Source of the DNA: Ketobacter alkanivorans | GTDB taxonomy: Bacteria; Pseudomonadota; Gammaproteobacteria; Pseudomonadales; Ketobacteraceae | Assembly: GCF_002863865.1 (NCBI RefSeq) | Contig: NZ_CP022684.1 | Coordinates: forward strand, 3,005,501-3,069,500 | Length of the DNA stretch: 64,000 bases | Reading direction: 5' to 3' | Part shown: one piece after another, positions 54,049-61,496 of the stretch | Position numbering within the stretch: the stretch's first letter is position 1 | Layout: the number at the start of each line of letters is the position of its first letter | The notes under the pieces: generated by a model | The model's database searches: none | Told to the model about the DNA's origin: nothing | What the model saw: only the letters and a program-made list of their open reading frames with translations | Made by a program: the position numbers and the translations under genes

Positions 54049-55011
54049 ATGTTAAATGTTCTATTTCTATTCGTAGGTATAGTCTTGCTTACCTGTGGTG
54101 GTGAAGCATTGATTCGTGGCTCGCTAGCTGCTGCAAACCGTCTGGGTGTGTCACCTTTGTTAAGCGGCTTGGTTATCGTGGGCTTTGGCACTTCGGCTCC
54201 GGAGTTGGTGGTTTCTGTTAATGCTGCACTAGAGGGGCGGCCAGATATAGCTATTGGCAATGTCGTCGGTAGCAATATCAGTAATATTCTGTTGATTCTG
54301 GGTGTTTGCGCGGTGATTACGCCAATGGCAGTCAAACCGCTGGTATTAAAACGAGATGCTGCCACGGTGGTGCTTGCAAGCATTCTGTTTCCAGTTTTGG
54401 TTGGGGGAAGTGCCCTCGGGCGTGCCGATGCGGCGATCTTTCTTGTTGCCTTAATAGCGTACTTGATTTGGGCTTATTGGAGTGAGCGTTTCCATGATGC
54501 GCCGTCCGGTGAGCTGCACCAAGCGGAAGCAGGCGAAATTTCTGCTGCGCCGGATTCGACATTATGGATTGTGGTTGCCGTAGTTTTTGGTTTGGTGCTG
54601 TTGGTTGGTGGATCACAAGTTCTGTTGATGGGGGCAATTGGCATTGCAGAATATCTTGATGTGCCAGAGGCCGTCATTGGCCTGACACTGGTGGCGGTGG
54701 GTACATCGCTTCCTGAATTATCTATATCGGTGATTGCTGCCATTCGACGGCACGCTGATGTCGCGATTGGAAATATACTTGGAAGTAATATTTTCAATTT
54801 GCTTGGCATTCTGGGGGTGTCGTCACTTCTTCAGCCACTTCCGGTTCATGCAAGAATCCTGCAGTTTGATCAATGGGTAATGCTCGGAACGTCTTTGCTC
54901 TTGCTGTTGTTTCTGTGCACGGGAAATCGCCTGACCCGGCTTGAGGGCGGGATGCTGTTGGGTGGCTACGGTATGTATGTTTGGTTGAGTTTTACGGTAT
55001 TCAATAGCTAG
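54049..55011 (+). CDS. YrbG-like calcium/sodium antiporter
   Basis: 320 residues, about ten transmembrane helices. The two inverted-topology alpha repeats of the Ca/cation antiporter superfamily are clear: GFGTSAPELVVSVNAA with GNVVGSNISNILLILG, and AVGTSLPELSISVIAA with GNILGSNIFNLLGILG. The conserved acidic residues of both repeats are present. Expected to exchange Ca2+ for Na+ or H+ at the inner membrane. The ATG at 54049 follows AAGG; the frame extends upstream without a better start. Confidence 0.9.
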   Translation: MLNVLFLFVGIVLLTCGGEALIRGSLAAANRLGVSPLLSGLVIVGFGTSAPELVVSVNAALEGRPDIAIGNVVGSNISNILLILGVCAVITPMAVKPLVLKRDAATVVLASILFPVLVGGSALGRADAAIFLVALIAYLIWAYWSERFHDAPSGELHQAEAGEISAAPDSTLWIVVAVVFGLVLLVGGSQVLLMGAIGIAEYLDVPEAVIGLTLVAVGTSLPELSISVIAAIRRHADVAIGNILGSNIFNLLGILGVSSLLQPLPVHARILQFDQWVMLGTSLLLLLFLCTGNRLTRLEGGMLLGGYGMYVWLSFTVFNS

Positions 55012-55029
55012 AATTCAAAAGCCTCATCA

Positions 55030-55974
55030 TCACGAAAAGCCCAGTCGCTTCAGTTCGATAAGCAGGTTGCTGCGGCCTTCGGATTCCACGTAGTTGAAAA
55101 AGGTTTCTGCGATCAGCGATTGGGGTTTGTCTTTCAGCCACACGAAGTACCAGTTGGTTTCGATGGGCAGCTGTTTTACGTTTAATACCGCCAGCCCGCT
55201 TTTGCCGCCGAAGGCGAGGGTGTGAGCCGAGAGAATGGACACTCCCAGCTCGGACATGACGGCGTGTTTGATGGCTTCGTTGCTTTCGATGGTCATGTTG
55301 GAGCGCAGTTGTACTTTCTCGCCTTTTAAAAATTCTTCAATGGCATAGCGGGTGCCTGACCCGGCTTCTCGCATCAGCAGTTTTTCGGCAAAGAGTTCGG
55401 TGAGATTGATGTTTTTTTTGCGGCTCAGTCGATGCTTGCTGGCGCTGATGGCAACCAGTGGATTGGGTAGAAAGTCCAGGGTCTCGAAGCGGCTGTCTGC
55501 CGGGGGGTGGCTGAATACGTAGAAGTCGTCGCTGCCTTCGTAGAGGCGATCGATGATTTGTTGGCGGTTGCCTACTTTGAACTGGATGTCGACGTTGGGG
55601 TGGCGTTTACAGAACGGGCCCAGCAGGTGGGGGATGAAGTATTTGGAGGTGGTGACCACCGCCAGTTTGAGCGTTCCAGCTTTCATGCCGCGCAAGTCCG
55701 CCAGTTTCATGTCCAGCCGTTGGAAGCTGTTCATGACCTCGCGGGCGGTGTGTATCAGCGCCAATCCAGAGTCGGTAAAAATCAGGCGGCGCCCGACGGT
55801 GTGGTAGAGGGGGGTGTCGATGCCGTCGGCCAGCTTTTTCAGCTGCATGGATACCGTGGGTTGAGTGAGGTGAAGTGTTTCTGAGGCGGCGGTGATGCTG
55901 CCTGCTTCGTACACGGCCAGTAGGATTTCCAGTTGGCGCAGGGTGCCGATATGGGCGTGTAGTCGATTATTCAT
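55030..55974 (-). CDS. LysR-type regulator, divergent from an SbtA-like transporter
   Basis: 314 residues. The N-terminal helix-turn-helix (about residues 8-68) contains GSITAASETLHLTQPTVSMQLKKL, followed by a periplasmic-binding-protein-like effector domain. It resembles the CbbR/CmpR branch, whose members often control carbon-fixation or bicarbonate-uptake genes. It is divergent from the small membrane protein and SbtA-like genes with a shared 112-bp control region rich in TATCTAT motifs, consistent with autoregulation and control of the transporter. The effector is unknown. Confidence 0.85.
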   Translation of the reverse strand: MNNRLHAHIGTLRQLEILLAVYEAGSITAASETLHLTQPTVSMQLKKLADGIDTPLYHTVGRRLIFTDSGLALIHTAREVMNSFQRLDMKLADLRGMKAGTLKLAVVTTSKYFIPHLLGPFCKRHPNVDIQFKVGNRQQIIDRLYEGSDDFYVFSHPPADSRFETLDFLPNPLVAISASKHRLSRKKNINLTELFAEKLLMREAGSGTRYAIEEFLKGEKVQLRSNMTIESNEAIKHAVMSELGVSILSAHTLAFGGKSGLAVLNVKQLPIETNWYFVWLKDKPQSLIAETFFNYVESEGRSNLLIELKRLGFS

Positions 55975-55985
55975 GGGTATCTCTG

Positions 55986-56039
55986 CATAGATAAATATCT
56001 ATGTATTAGATCAAAACTATCTATTTTTATCTATCTATG
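55986..56039. promoter_or_regulatory. LysR operator cluster (TATCTAT sites)
   Basis: CATAGATA-AA-TATCTATG (55986-56003) is a perfect dyad with a LysR-like layout. Further TATCTAT copies occur at 56018-56024, 56028-56034 and 56032-56038, ending about 50 bp before the first downstream gene. A high-affinity dyad plus weaker direct half-sites near the promoter is the usual recognition/activation arrangement of LysR proteins. Confidence 0.65.
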
Positions 56040-56086
56040 ATTTTAGGCATGATGGCGCCATCAAATTCATGAGGGAGCTTAAGGTC

Positions 56087-56296
56087 ATGTCTACACGATC
56101 GTTTATTTTCTGTTTGGCGGTGAGCTTGGTGGTGATTGCGCTGGCGGCTACGGTGATGGTGCTGTTTGCGGCTCAAAGCTCTACCGGCTGGTCGCTGCTG
56201 TTGGTGGGGGTGTTGATCGCAGGCATCGCCAGTGTGCAGGCCGGTGTTGCTGGTAAGTGGGCGACTGTGCCTGTGCAGGGTGTGAAGCAGTCATGA
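56087..56296 (+). CDS. Small membrane protein preceding the SbtA-like transporter
   Basis: 69 residues with two hydrophobic helices (SFIFCLAVSLVVIALAATVM and SLLLVGVLIAGIASVQAGV). Not recognised. The ATG at 56087 follows AAGG; an ATG at 56069 would add six residues. Its stop overlaps the transporter start by four bases (ATGA), so it is likely produced with, and may assist, that transporter. It is not the PII-like SbtB partner of cyanobacterial SbtA. Confidence 0.65.
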   Translation: MSTRSFIFCLAVSLVVIALAATVMVLFAAQSSTGWSLLLVGVLIAGIASVQAGVAGKWATVPVQGVKQS

Positions 56297-57225
56297 CGCT
56301 GGACATTGTGGTAGCGTTTTTTGTTCTGGGTGCGGTGGGCCGTCTGCTAAAGGCGGATCTGGTGTTCCCGGCCGGGTTGCACCAATCGCTGACGGTGTTT
56401 TTGATGTTGGCGATTGGTTTGAAAGGCGGTGAGGCCCTGGCCCAGCACGGCTCAGCCGAGTTGTTGCTGCAGGGCGTTGGGGTCGTGCTGATGGGGGTTG
56501 TTCTCACCCTGCTGGCGTTCCCGTTGCTGCGTTGGTTTGGTGAGTTTTCGCGCTTGGATGCGGCGTCCATCGCGGCCCATTACGGGTCTGTCAGTGTGGG
56601 CACTTATGCGGTTGCGGTGGCGTTTCTGGAGACGAGGGGGATTGAGTATGAAGCCTACTTCCCCTTGTTCGTGGCGTTGCTGGAGGTGCCTGCCATTGTG
56701 GTCGGGATATTGTTGGCAAAAGGTTCCGCCGAGAGCTTTCGTTGGCGGCCGGTTCTGGCCGAGATCTCACGCAGTCAGGGGTTGTTTTTGATGGTGGGCG
56801 GCTTGCTGGTGGGCGCGCTGGCGGCGGATCAGGTGGGCGCCATCGGGCCATTGTTCAAAGATCTATTCAAGGGTGTGCTGGCGTTGTTTCTGCTGGATAT
56901 GGGTGTGTTGGCTGCAAGCCGATTCGCTGATCTGAAAACCCACGGTGCGTTTGTGGTGGCGTTCGGCGTGGCCGTGCCGCTGCTGGGTGCGGCTTTGGGC
57001 GGTGTGCTGGGGGGTGTTATGCAGTTGTCGGCCGGTGGTGTGGTGATGCTGGCGGTGCTGGGTGCTAGTTCTTCTTACATCGCGGTGCCTGCTGCCATGC
57101 GCTCGGCCTTGCCCGATGCCAATCATGGCCTGGCCATCACGGCATCTCTGGGTGTCACCTTTCCGTTTAATGTGATGATCGGCATACCTTTATACTGTGC
57201 CTTCATCCTTTGGTTTATGTCTTAA
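56293..57225 (+). CDS. SbtA-like sodium-dependent bicarbonate transporter
   Basis: 310 residues, about ten transmembrane helices, matching the SbtA/DUF897 family of Na+-dependent bicarbonate permeases. Two internal structural repeats are visible with GGEALAQHG and AHYGSVSVGTYAVAVAFLE in the first and LGASSSYIAVPAAMRSALPDANHG in the second. The ATG at 56293 overlaps the upstream stop. Probably supplies bicarbonate to the cytoplasm; the next genes, purE and purK, include a bicarbonate-consuming enzyme. Substrate specificity is inferred from the family. Confidence 0.85.
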   Translation: MTLDIVVAFFVLGAVGRLLKADLVFPAGLHQSLTVFLMLAIGLKGGEALAQHGSAELLLQGVGVVLMGVVLTLLAFPLLRWFGEFSRLDAASIAAHYGSVSVGTYAVAVAFLETRGIEYEAYFPLFVALLEVPAIVVGILLAKGSAESFRWRPVLAEISRSQGLFLMVGGLLVGALAADQVGAIGPLFKDLFKGVLALFLLDMGVLAASRFADLKTHGAFVVAFGVAVPLLGAALGGVLGGVMQLSAGGVVMLAVLGASSSYIAVPAAMRSALPDANHGLAITASLGVTFPFNVMIGIPLYCAFILWFMS

Positions 57226-57237
57226 GTGGAGTCAATC

Positions 57238-57720
57238 ATGTCTAATCCAATTGTCAGTATCATTATGGGCTCTCGTTCCGACTGGCCTACCTTGCAAGAA
57301 GCAGCTCAGGTGCTTGATGGGCTGGAGGTCGCCTATGAAACTCGGGTGGTGTCGGCCCATCGCACACCCAAGCGTTTGTATCGTTTTGCGGAGGAGGCAC
57401 CGGAAAGAGGGATTCGTCTGATCATCGCGGGGGCCGGGGGCGCGGCCCATTTGCCGGGAATGGTGGCCGCCATGACCTGGTTGCCGGTGGTTGCTGTGCC
57501 GGTATCCAGTAAGCAGCTCAACGGCCTGGACAGTCTGCTTTCCATTGTGCAGATGCCCCGTGGTGTGGCGGTGGCCACGCAGGCGATCGGTGGTGCCGGG
57601 GCCTACAATGCGGGCGTGCTGGCTGCTCAGATATTGTCGTTGCAGGATGCGGCGTTGCAGGCGCGTTTCCAGCACTGGCGCAGTGAATTGTCTGCGGCGG
57701 TTTCGGAGGACGTGGAGTAA
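57238..57720 (+). CDS. purE: PurE, N5-carboxyaminoimidazole ribonucleotide mutase
   Basis: 160 residues of class I PurE, which moves the carboxyl group from N5-CAIR to CAIR in purine synthesis. [33 protein letters not shown] and [13 protein letters not shown] are the conserved active-site blocks. ATG at 57238 follows GTGGAG. It begins 12 bp after the transporter stop and overlaps purK by one base (TAATG), so all three may be one operon. Confidence 0.95.
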   Translation: MSNPIVSIIMGSRSDWPTLQEAAQVLDGLEVAYETRVVSAHRTPKRLYRFAEEAPERGIRLIIAGAGGAAHLPGMVAAMTWLPVVAVPVSSKQLNGLDSLLSIVQMPRGVAVATQAIGGAGAYNAGVLAAQILSLQDAALQARFQHWRSELSAAVSEDVE

Positions 57721-58856
57721 TGCAGGGGGCTCATGTAGATCATATCGCTATAATCGGGTGTGGTCAGTTGGCGCGGATGATGGCGCTGGAGGGATTGCCT
57801 TTGGGTATCTCGTTCAGCTTCGTGGCTCAGGCTGAAGAATCCACTCGGGCCGTGGCTGGGTTGGGAGCAGTGTGTGAGTGGGCGCCTGGTATGGACAGCG
57901 CTGCGCTCTACGCTGCATTGGGTCGGCCGGATGTGGTGACGGTGGAAAAGGAGCAAGTGGACACCGGGATGCTGCGTGGGCTTGAGGCATTTTGTCAGGT
58001 GCTTCCGAATGGAGAAGCGCTGTATCAGTGTCAGAACCGGCTGCGGCAGAAGGCGTTGCTGGAGGCGGTGGGGCTGCCTTGCACACCCTATATGCCGTTG
58101 GCTGTAGAGCAGGATTTGCGCCTGGCCGTGCAGCGCTTTGGTTTGCCCTTGGTCATCAAGCACACTGAGCACGGCTATGATGGCAAGAGCCAGTGGCTGT
58201 TGCGCAGTGATGAAGACTGTGATCAGTGGGTGGCTAAATATATGGTTGCCAGGGATGTTTCAGGCTGCTGGCTGGTGGAGCGCTGTATGCCTTTTGATCG
58301 TGAGCTATCGTTTCTTGCGGTGCGAGGCCGTGATGGCAGCGTTCGATTCTACCCGCCCACCCAGAACCAGCACCGTCATTCCGTGTTGATCAGCTCGCTG
58401 GCACCGGCGCCGGACATTTCGGAGGCGTTGCGCACGGAAGGGCAAGATGGCTTGGGGCGCTTGCTGTCGGCCACTGATTATGTGGGTGTGATGGCTATGG
58501 AGTGTTTTGATGTGGGGGGGCAGCTGTGGGTGAACGAGCTGGCTCCGCGTGTACATAACAGTGGTCACTGGACTCAGCGGGCATCGCTTACATCGCAGTT
58601 TGAAAATCACCTGCGTGCCATTGCAGGCTGGCCTTTGGGCAGCACTGAGCTGGAGGGTGGCGCGGCCATGCTGAACCTGCTGGGGGTGCCGCTGGATCAA
58701 GCTGCCATGCTCCGCGATGGCGGGTGTCTCAATTGGTACAATAAGGAGGTTCGGCCCGGTCGCAAGGTAGGCCATATCAACATTCACGACAGTAACCCTC
58801 AGGCCGCACATGCACGACTTTCACGGTTGCAGGAAGCCATTTACGGATCAATTTGA
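57720..58856 (+). CDS. purK: PurK, N5-carboxyaminoimidazole ribonucleotide synthase
   Basis: 378 residues of the ATP-grasp superfamily. It forms N5-CAIR from AIR, ATP and bicarbonate. IIGCGQLARMMALEG is the N-terminal motif; KHTEHGYDGKSQW is the ATP-grasp loop; NELAPRVHNSGHWT is the metal/substrate motif. The strong ribosome site GGAGGACGTGGAG precedes the ATG. Its need for bicarbonate fits the transporter located directly upstream of purE. Confidence 0.95.
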   Translation: MQGAHVDHIAIIGCGQLARMMALEGLPLGISFSFVAQAEESTRAVAGLGAVCEWAPGMDSAALYAALGRPDVVTVEKEQVDTGMLRGLEAFCQVLPNGEALYQCQNRLRQKALLEAVGLPCTPYMPLAVEQDLRLAVQRFGLPLVIKHTEHGYDGKSQWLLRSDEDCDQWVAKYMVARDVSGCWLVERCMPFDRELSFLAVRGRDGSVRFYPPTQNQHRHSVLISSLAPAPDISEALRTEGQDGLGRLLSATDYVGVMAMECFDVGGQLWVNELAPRVHNSGHWTQRASLTSQFENHLRAIAGWPLGSTELEGGAAMLNLLGVPLDQAAMLRDGGCLNWYNKEVRPGRKVGHINIHDSNPQAAHARLSRLQEAIYGSI

Positions 58857-59017
58857 ACGGCTTGGGGTTGATCGGCTAAACCGTTGATCGGGATCAATAT
58901 GAGGTGGTTGTGGGGGTAGGACCCAATATCCCCTTCTAAGACAAGGAATTAGTCGCCTTAACTCATTTTGGGTAGACATTTCTGGTCGATTTGTAGTCAA
59001 TTATTTGAAGGGAGCGG

Positions 59018-59035
59018 CTGTAACGTTGGTGTAAT
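59018..59035 (+). promoter_or_regulatory. Candidate Pho box upstream of the Na/phosphate symporter
   Basis: CTGTAAC (59018-59024) and GTGTAAT (59029-59035) are spaced by four bases, the 11-bp periodicity of PhoB sites. Each matches the consensus CTGTCAT at five of seven positions. A TAGTTT -10-like element lies 16 bp further, rather far. The match is suggestive only. The rest of the 261-bp purK-symporter gap shows nothing else clear. Confidence 0.35.
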
Positions 59036-59117
59036 GGAGGCCGTTTGGTGGTAGTTTACACCCATTTTGTGAACCACCTCTAAAACGAGCATTCAGAGCA
59101 TGTCAAAGGAAACGGCT

Positions 59118-60287
59118 ATGGCCGCTACACCCCATGTTTCAGGCAGTCACCCAGTGGCGTTGGCCCAAGGGCCCGGCTGGATCAACTGGATCAAGATTGC
59201 GGGGCTGGTTTATCTGCTTCTTATCTCGGTATCGCTTATCGGCGACGGTTTTAAGCTTGCCGCCGGTGAGCATGCCAAGGAACTGTTCGCGTTTGCCAGC
59301 AACCCCATTGCCGGGTTGGTGGTGGGTACGGTGGCCACCGCCCTGATTCAGTCCTCAAGTACTGTTACGTCCATCATTGTCGGCCTGGTTGCAGGTGGTA
59401 TGCCGGTAGCCATTGCTATTCCCATGGTGATGGGAGCCAATATCGGCACCACCATCACCAACACCATCGTCAGCCTGGGCCATGTGCGCCGTGGTGATGA
59501 GTTTCGCCGGGCCTTTTCTGCCGCCACAATCCACGATTTCTTCAATGTAATGTGTGTCGTGATATTCCTTCCCATCGAAATCATGTTCGGGGTGTTAGAG
59601 AAAGCCGGGGCATGGCTGTCGGGTTTGTTGGTGGGCACAGAATCCATGTCCATGAAGGGAATGAATTTTATCAAACCCATCGTTAAGCCCCCAATCAAGT
59701 TTATTGAAGGCAGTTTGGGTGGGTTTCCTGACGGGGTGTCGGGTACCCTGATGGTGCTGTTGGGCGTGATGGCGATTTTTGTCGTGATCACATTGATCGG
59801 TAAGTTATTGAAAGCGCTGATGGTTGGGCGCGCTAAGGATATTCTGCACTCTGCTGTGGGCCGTGGCCCAGTGTCGGGTGTTGCATCCGGCACCATCGTT
59901 ACCGTATTGGTGCAGTCCAGCTCCACCACCACCAGCCTCGTGGTGCCGCTTGCGGGCAGTGGCGTGTTCTCGTTACGTCAGGTGTATCCGTTTACCTTAG
60001 GCGCCAACATTGGCACCTGTATTACTGCGTTGTTGGCGGCCACCGCGGTGACCGGTGAATACGCTGTTTTTGCTGTGCAAATCGCACTGGTGCATTTGCT
60101 CTACAATGTAATGGGTGTGTTGGTTATTTACGGCATTCCCTTTTTGCGGGAGCTGCCCATAAAAGGTGCGGAAAAAATTGCAGATATTGCTGTCAAAAAC
60201 AAGTTGGTGGCGTTGGCCTACATTACCTGTGTGTTTTTTGTCATTCCGCTTTTGTTAATTGGGGTCAGTAATTTATTGACCGCCTGA
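59118..60287 (+). CDS. Na+/phosphate symporter (NptA/PNaS family)
   Basis: 389 residues, about nine to ten transmembrane helices. The duplicated QSSS motif of sodium/phosphate cotransporters is present twice (ALIQSSSTVTSIIVGLVAGG and VLVQSSSTTTSLVVPLAGSG), along with GANIGTTITN and GANIGTCITA. Imports phosphate with sodium; some homologues work in export. I take the ATG at 59118 with AAGGA seven bases upstream; an ATG at 59100 in frame lacks a good ribosome site. It has no PhoU-like tail domain. Confidence 0.88.
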   Translation: MAATPHVSGSHPVALAQGPGWINWIKIAGLVYLLLISVSLIGDGFKLAAGEHAKELFAFASNPIAGLVVGTVATALIQSSSTVTSIIVGLVAGGMPVAIAIPMVMGANIGTTITNTIVSLGHVRRGDEFRRAFSAATIHDFFNVMCVVIFLPIEIMFGVLEKAGAWLSGLLVGTESMSMKGMNFIKPIVKPPIKFIEGSLGGFPDGVSGTLMVLLGVMAIFVVITLIGKLLKALMVGRAKDILHSAVGRGPVSGVASGTIVTVLVQSSSTTTSLVVPLAGSGVFSLRQVYPFTLGANIGTCITALLAATAVTGEYAVFAVQIALVHLLYNVMGVLVIYGIPFLRELPIKGAEKIADIAVKNKLVALAYITCVFFVIPLLLIGVSNLLTA

Positions 60288-60309
60288 TGTGGTTGTCGGG
60301 GATCTGTAT

Positions 60310-60531
60310 ATGAACGTGAAAAGACAGGAACTGGAACGCAAAATCGAACAGATGGAAGCCGCTCTGGGTGAGCTGAAACTGCAGTTAAGCCAAGCGGTGG
60401 CAGAAGAGCAGCATGAATCCATTGATCACCTGGATGAGCATCTGCAGGAGCTGGATCATCGCTGGGAAAATATTCGTGAATTCTGGCCCATCGTGGTGAA
60501 GGAATTCCGCGAGCGTTTTGTCAAAAAGTAA
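60310..60531 (+). CDS. Small coiled-coil protein after the phosphate symporter
   Basis: 73 residues, highly charged, almost wholly helical with heptad repeats (LERKIEQMEAALGELKLQL). Not recognised. The ATG at 60310 follows GGGGA; the stop of the symporter gene lies 22 bp before. The likely co-expression suggests a regulator or partner of the symporter, which lacks the PhoU-like domain many relatives have. That role is an inference. Confidence 0.6.
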   Translation: MNVKRQELERKIEQMEAALGELKLQLSQAVAEEQHESIDHLDEHLQELDHRWENIREFWPIVVKEFRERFVKK

Positions 60532-60589
60532 GCATCAGCAGTACTTCGCAGCATCCAGCATTTCAAATATTCCTTTCTTCTAAAGCGAT

Positions 60590-60613
60590 AGGCAACACAG
60601 AGCAGTGTTGCCT
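60590..60613 (+). terminator. Hairpin after the phosphate symporter operon
   Basis: AGGCAACAC (60590-60598) pairs perfectly with GTGTTGCCT (60605-60613) around a six-base loop, about 60 bp after the coiled-coil gene. No U-tract follows, so termination efficiency is uncertain. Confidence 0.55.
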
Positions 60614-60710
60614 AATAGTTAACCTTGTGTCTGTCGGTAGATTTTACAAGTTCTGCGTTAGCGGTTTCGGCTGTGGCGCTAAGGCAATGAAAATATTTGC
60701 GAATTTTTTT

Positions 60711-60725
60711 TGGCGCAGGTTTTGC
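60711..60725 (+). promoter_or_regulatory. Sigma-54 (-24/-12) promoter of the PEP-CTERM gene
   Basis: TGGC (60711-60714) and TTGC (60722-60725) give exact GG-N10-GC spacing: TGGCGCAGGTTTTGC. An A/T-rich tract precedes it. Transcription should begin near 60737 and leave about 63 bases of leader before the ATG at 60800. PEP-CTERM genes are often RpoN-dependent through the PrsK/PrsR two-component system, which supports the call. Confidence 0.65.
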
Positions 60726-60799
60726 GTGACGAGCCAGGAGTCTCGCGTGAAGCTGTAGCGGATGGAACTTGTGAAATGGATTATTACGAGGACATTTTG

Positions 60800-61456
60800 A
60801 TGAAAATCACATACCGCGCATTGTCTGCAGCCCTGTTGTTGGGTGCGGCGGGCGTAGCGCATTCTGCAATCATCATCGACAACAATACCGGCGGACTCTA
60901 CAACAACGGTATTGGCGATTTATCTCTTTATTACGATGCCAGTCAATTCCCCGGGCCAAACAGCAGCGAGGGTGATCCAACGGCAAATCCGCTGGCGGAA
61001 CCAACGTTCTTTACTCCTGAGTTCGGTGCGGATTGGCTCAATGGCGATTACACCGGAGGAACCTGGGCAAGTTCACTCAATATTCCTAATAACTGGGCAG
61101 TGAACAGCGAAGTGGCCATTGTTTATGACTTCGATTTACTGGAGTTGACGGATATTCACATCGATTTTGGTGTGGATAACGGCATATACGTGTGGCTGGA
61201 TGGCACGTACGTATTTGGTGCAATGGCCCCTGGTGGAGCCAGCATCAATGAGTACGATCTGGATCTGACTGCATTGTCGGCGGGCAGTCATAGCCTGCAG
61301 ATACTGTTGGAGGATCACGGCGGGGCTACCGGTTATCAGATCGCGGTGGACGCGGTTACCAGTACGGCCGTTGTGCCAGTGCCTGAGCCGGGCTCAATGG
61401 CATTGATTGGTCTGGGCCTGTTGGGGTTGATGGGCTCGCGCCGCCTGCGCCGCTGA
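60800..61456 (+). CDS. PEP-CTERM sorting-domain protein
   Basis: 218 residues. Signal peptide MKITYRALSAALLLGAAGVAHS, a mature domain rich in Gly, Asp and Asn, then a C-terminal PEP-CTERM signal: VPEPGSM, a hydrophobic helix ALIGLGLLGLMG, and the basic end SRRLRR. Such proteins are recognised and processed by exosortase during export to the surface or biofilm matrix. No exosortase gene is in the window. The ATG at 60800 has GAGGA seven bases upstream. The mature domain has no motif I can name. Confidence 0.88.
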   Translation: MKITYRALSAALLLGAAGVAHSAIIIDNNTGGLYNNGIGDLSLYYDASQFPGPNSSEGDPTANPLAEPTFFTPEFGADWLNGDYTGGTWASSLNIPNNWAVNSEVAIVYDFDLLELTDIHIDFGVDNGIYVWLDGTYVFGAMAPGGASINEYDLDLTALSAGSHSLQILLEDHGGATGYQIAVDAVTSTAVVPVPEPGSMALIGLGLLGLMGSRRLRR

Positions 61457-61463
61457 AGGTGTG

Positions 61464-61490
61464 GACGGGATGCTGTGAAGGCATCCCGTC
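61464..61490. terminator. Bidirectional hairpin between convergent PEP-CTERM and outer-membrane protein genes
   Basis: GACGGGATGC (61464-61473) pairs exactly with GCATCCCGTC (61481-61490) around a seven-base loop. It fills most of the 40 bp between two converging stops. There is no clear U-tract on either strand, so function rests on stem strength and position. Confidence 0.6.
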
Positions 61491-61496
61491 AGAACC

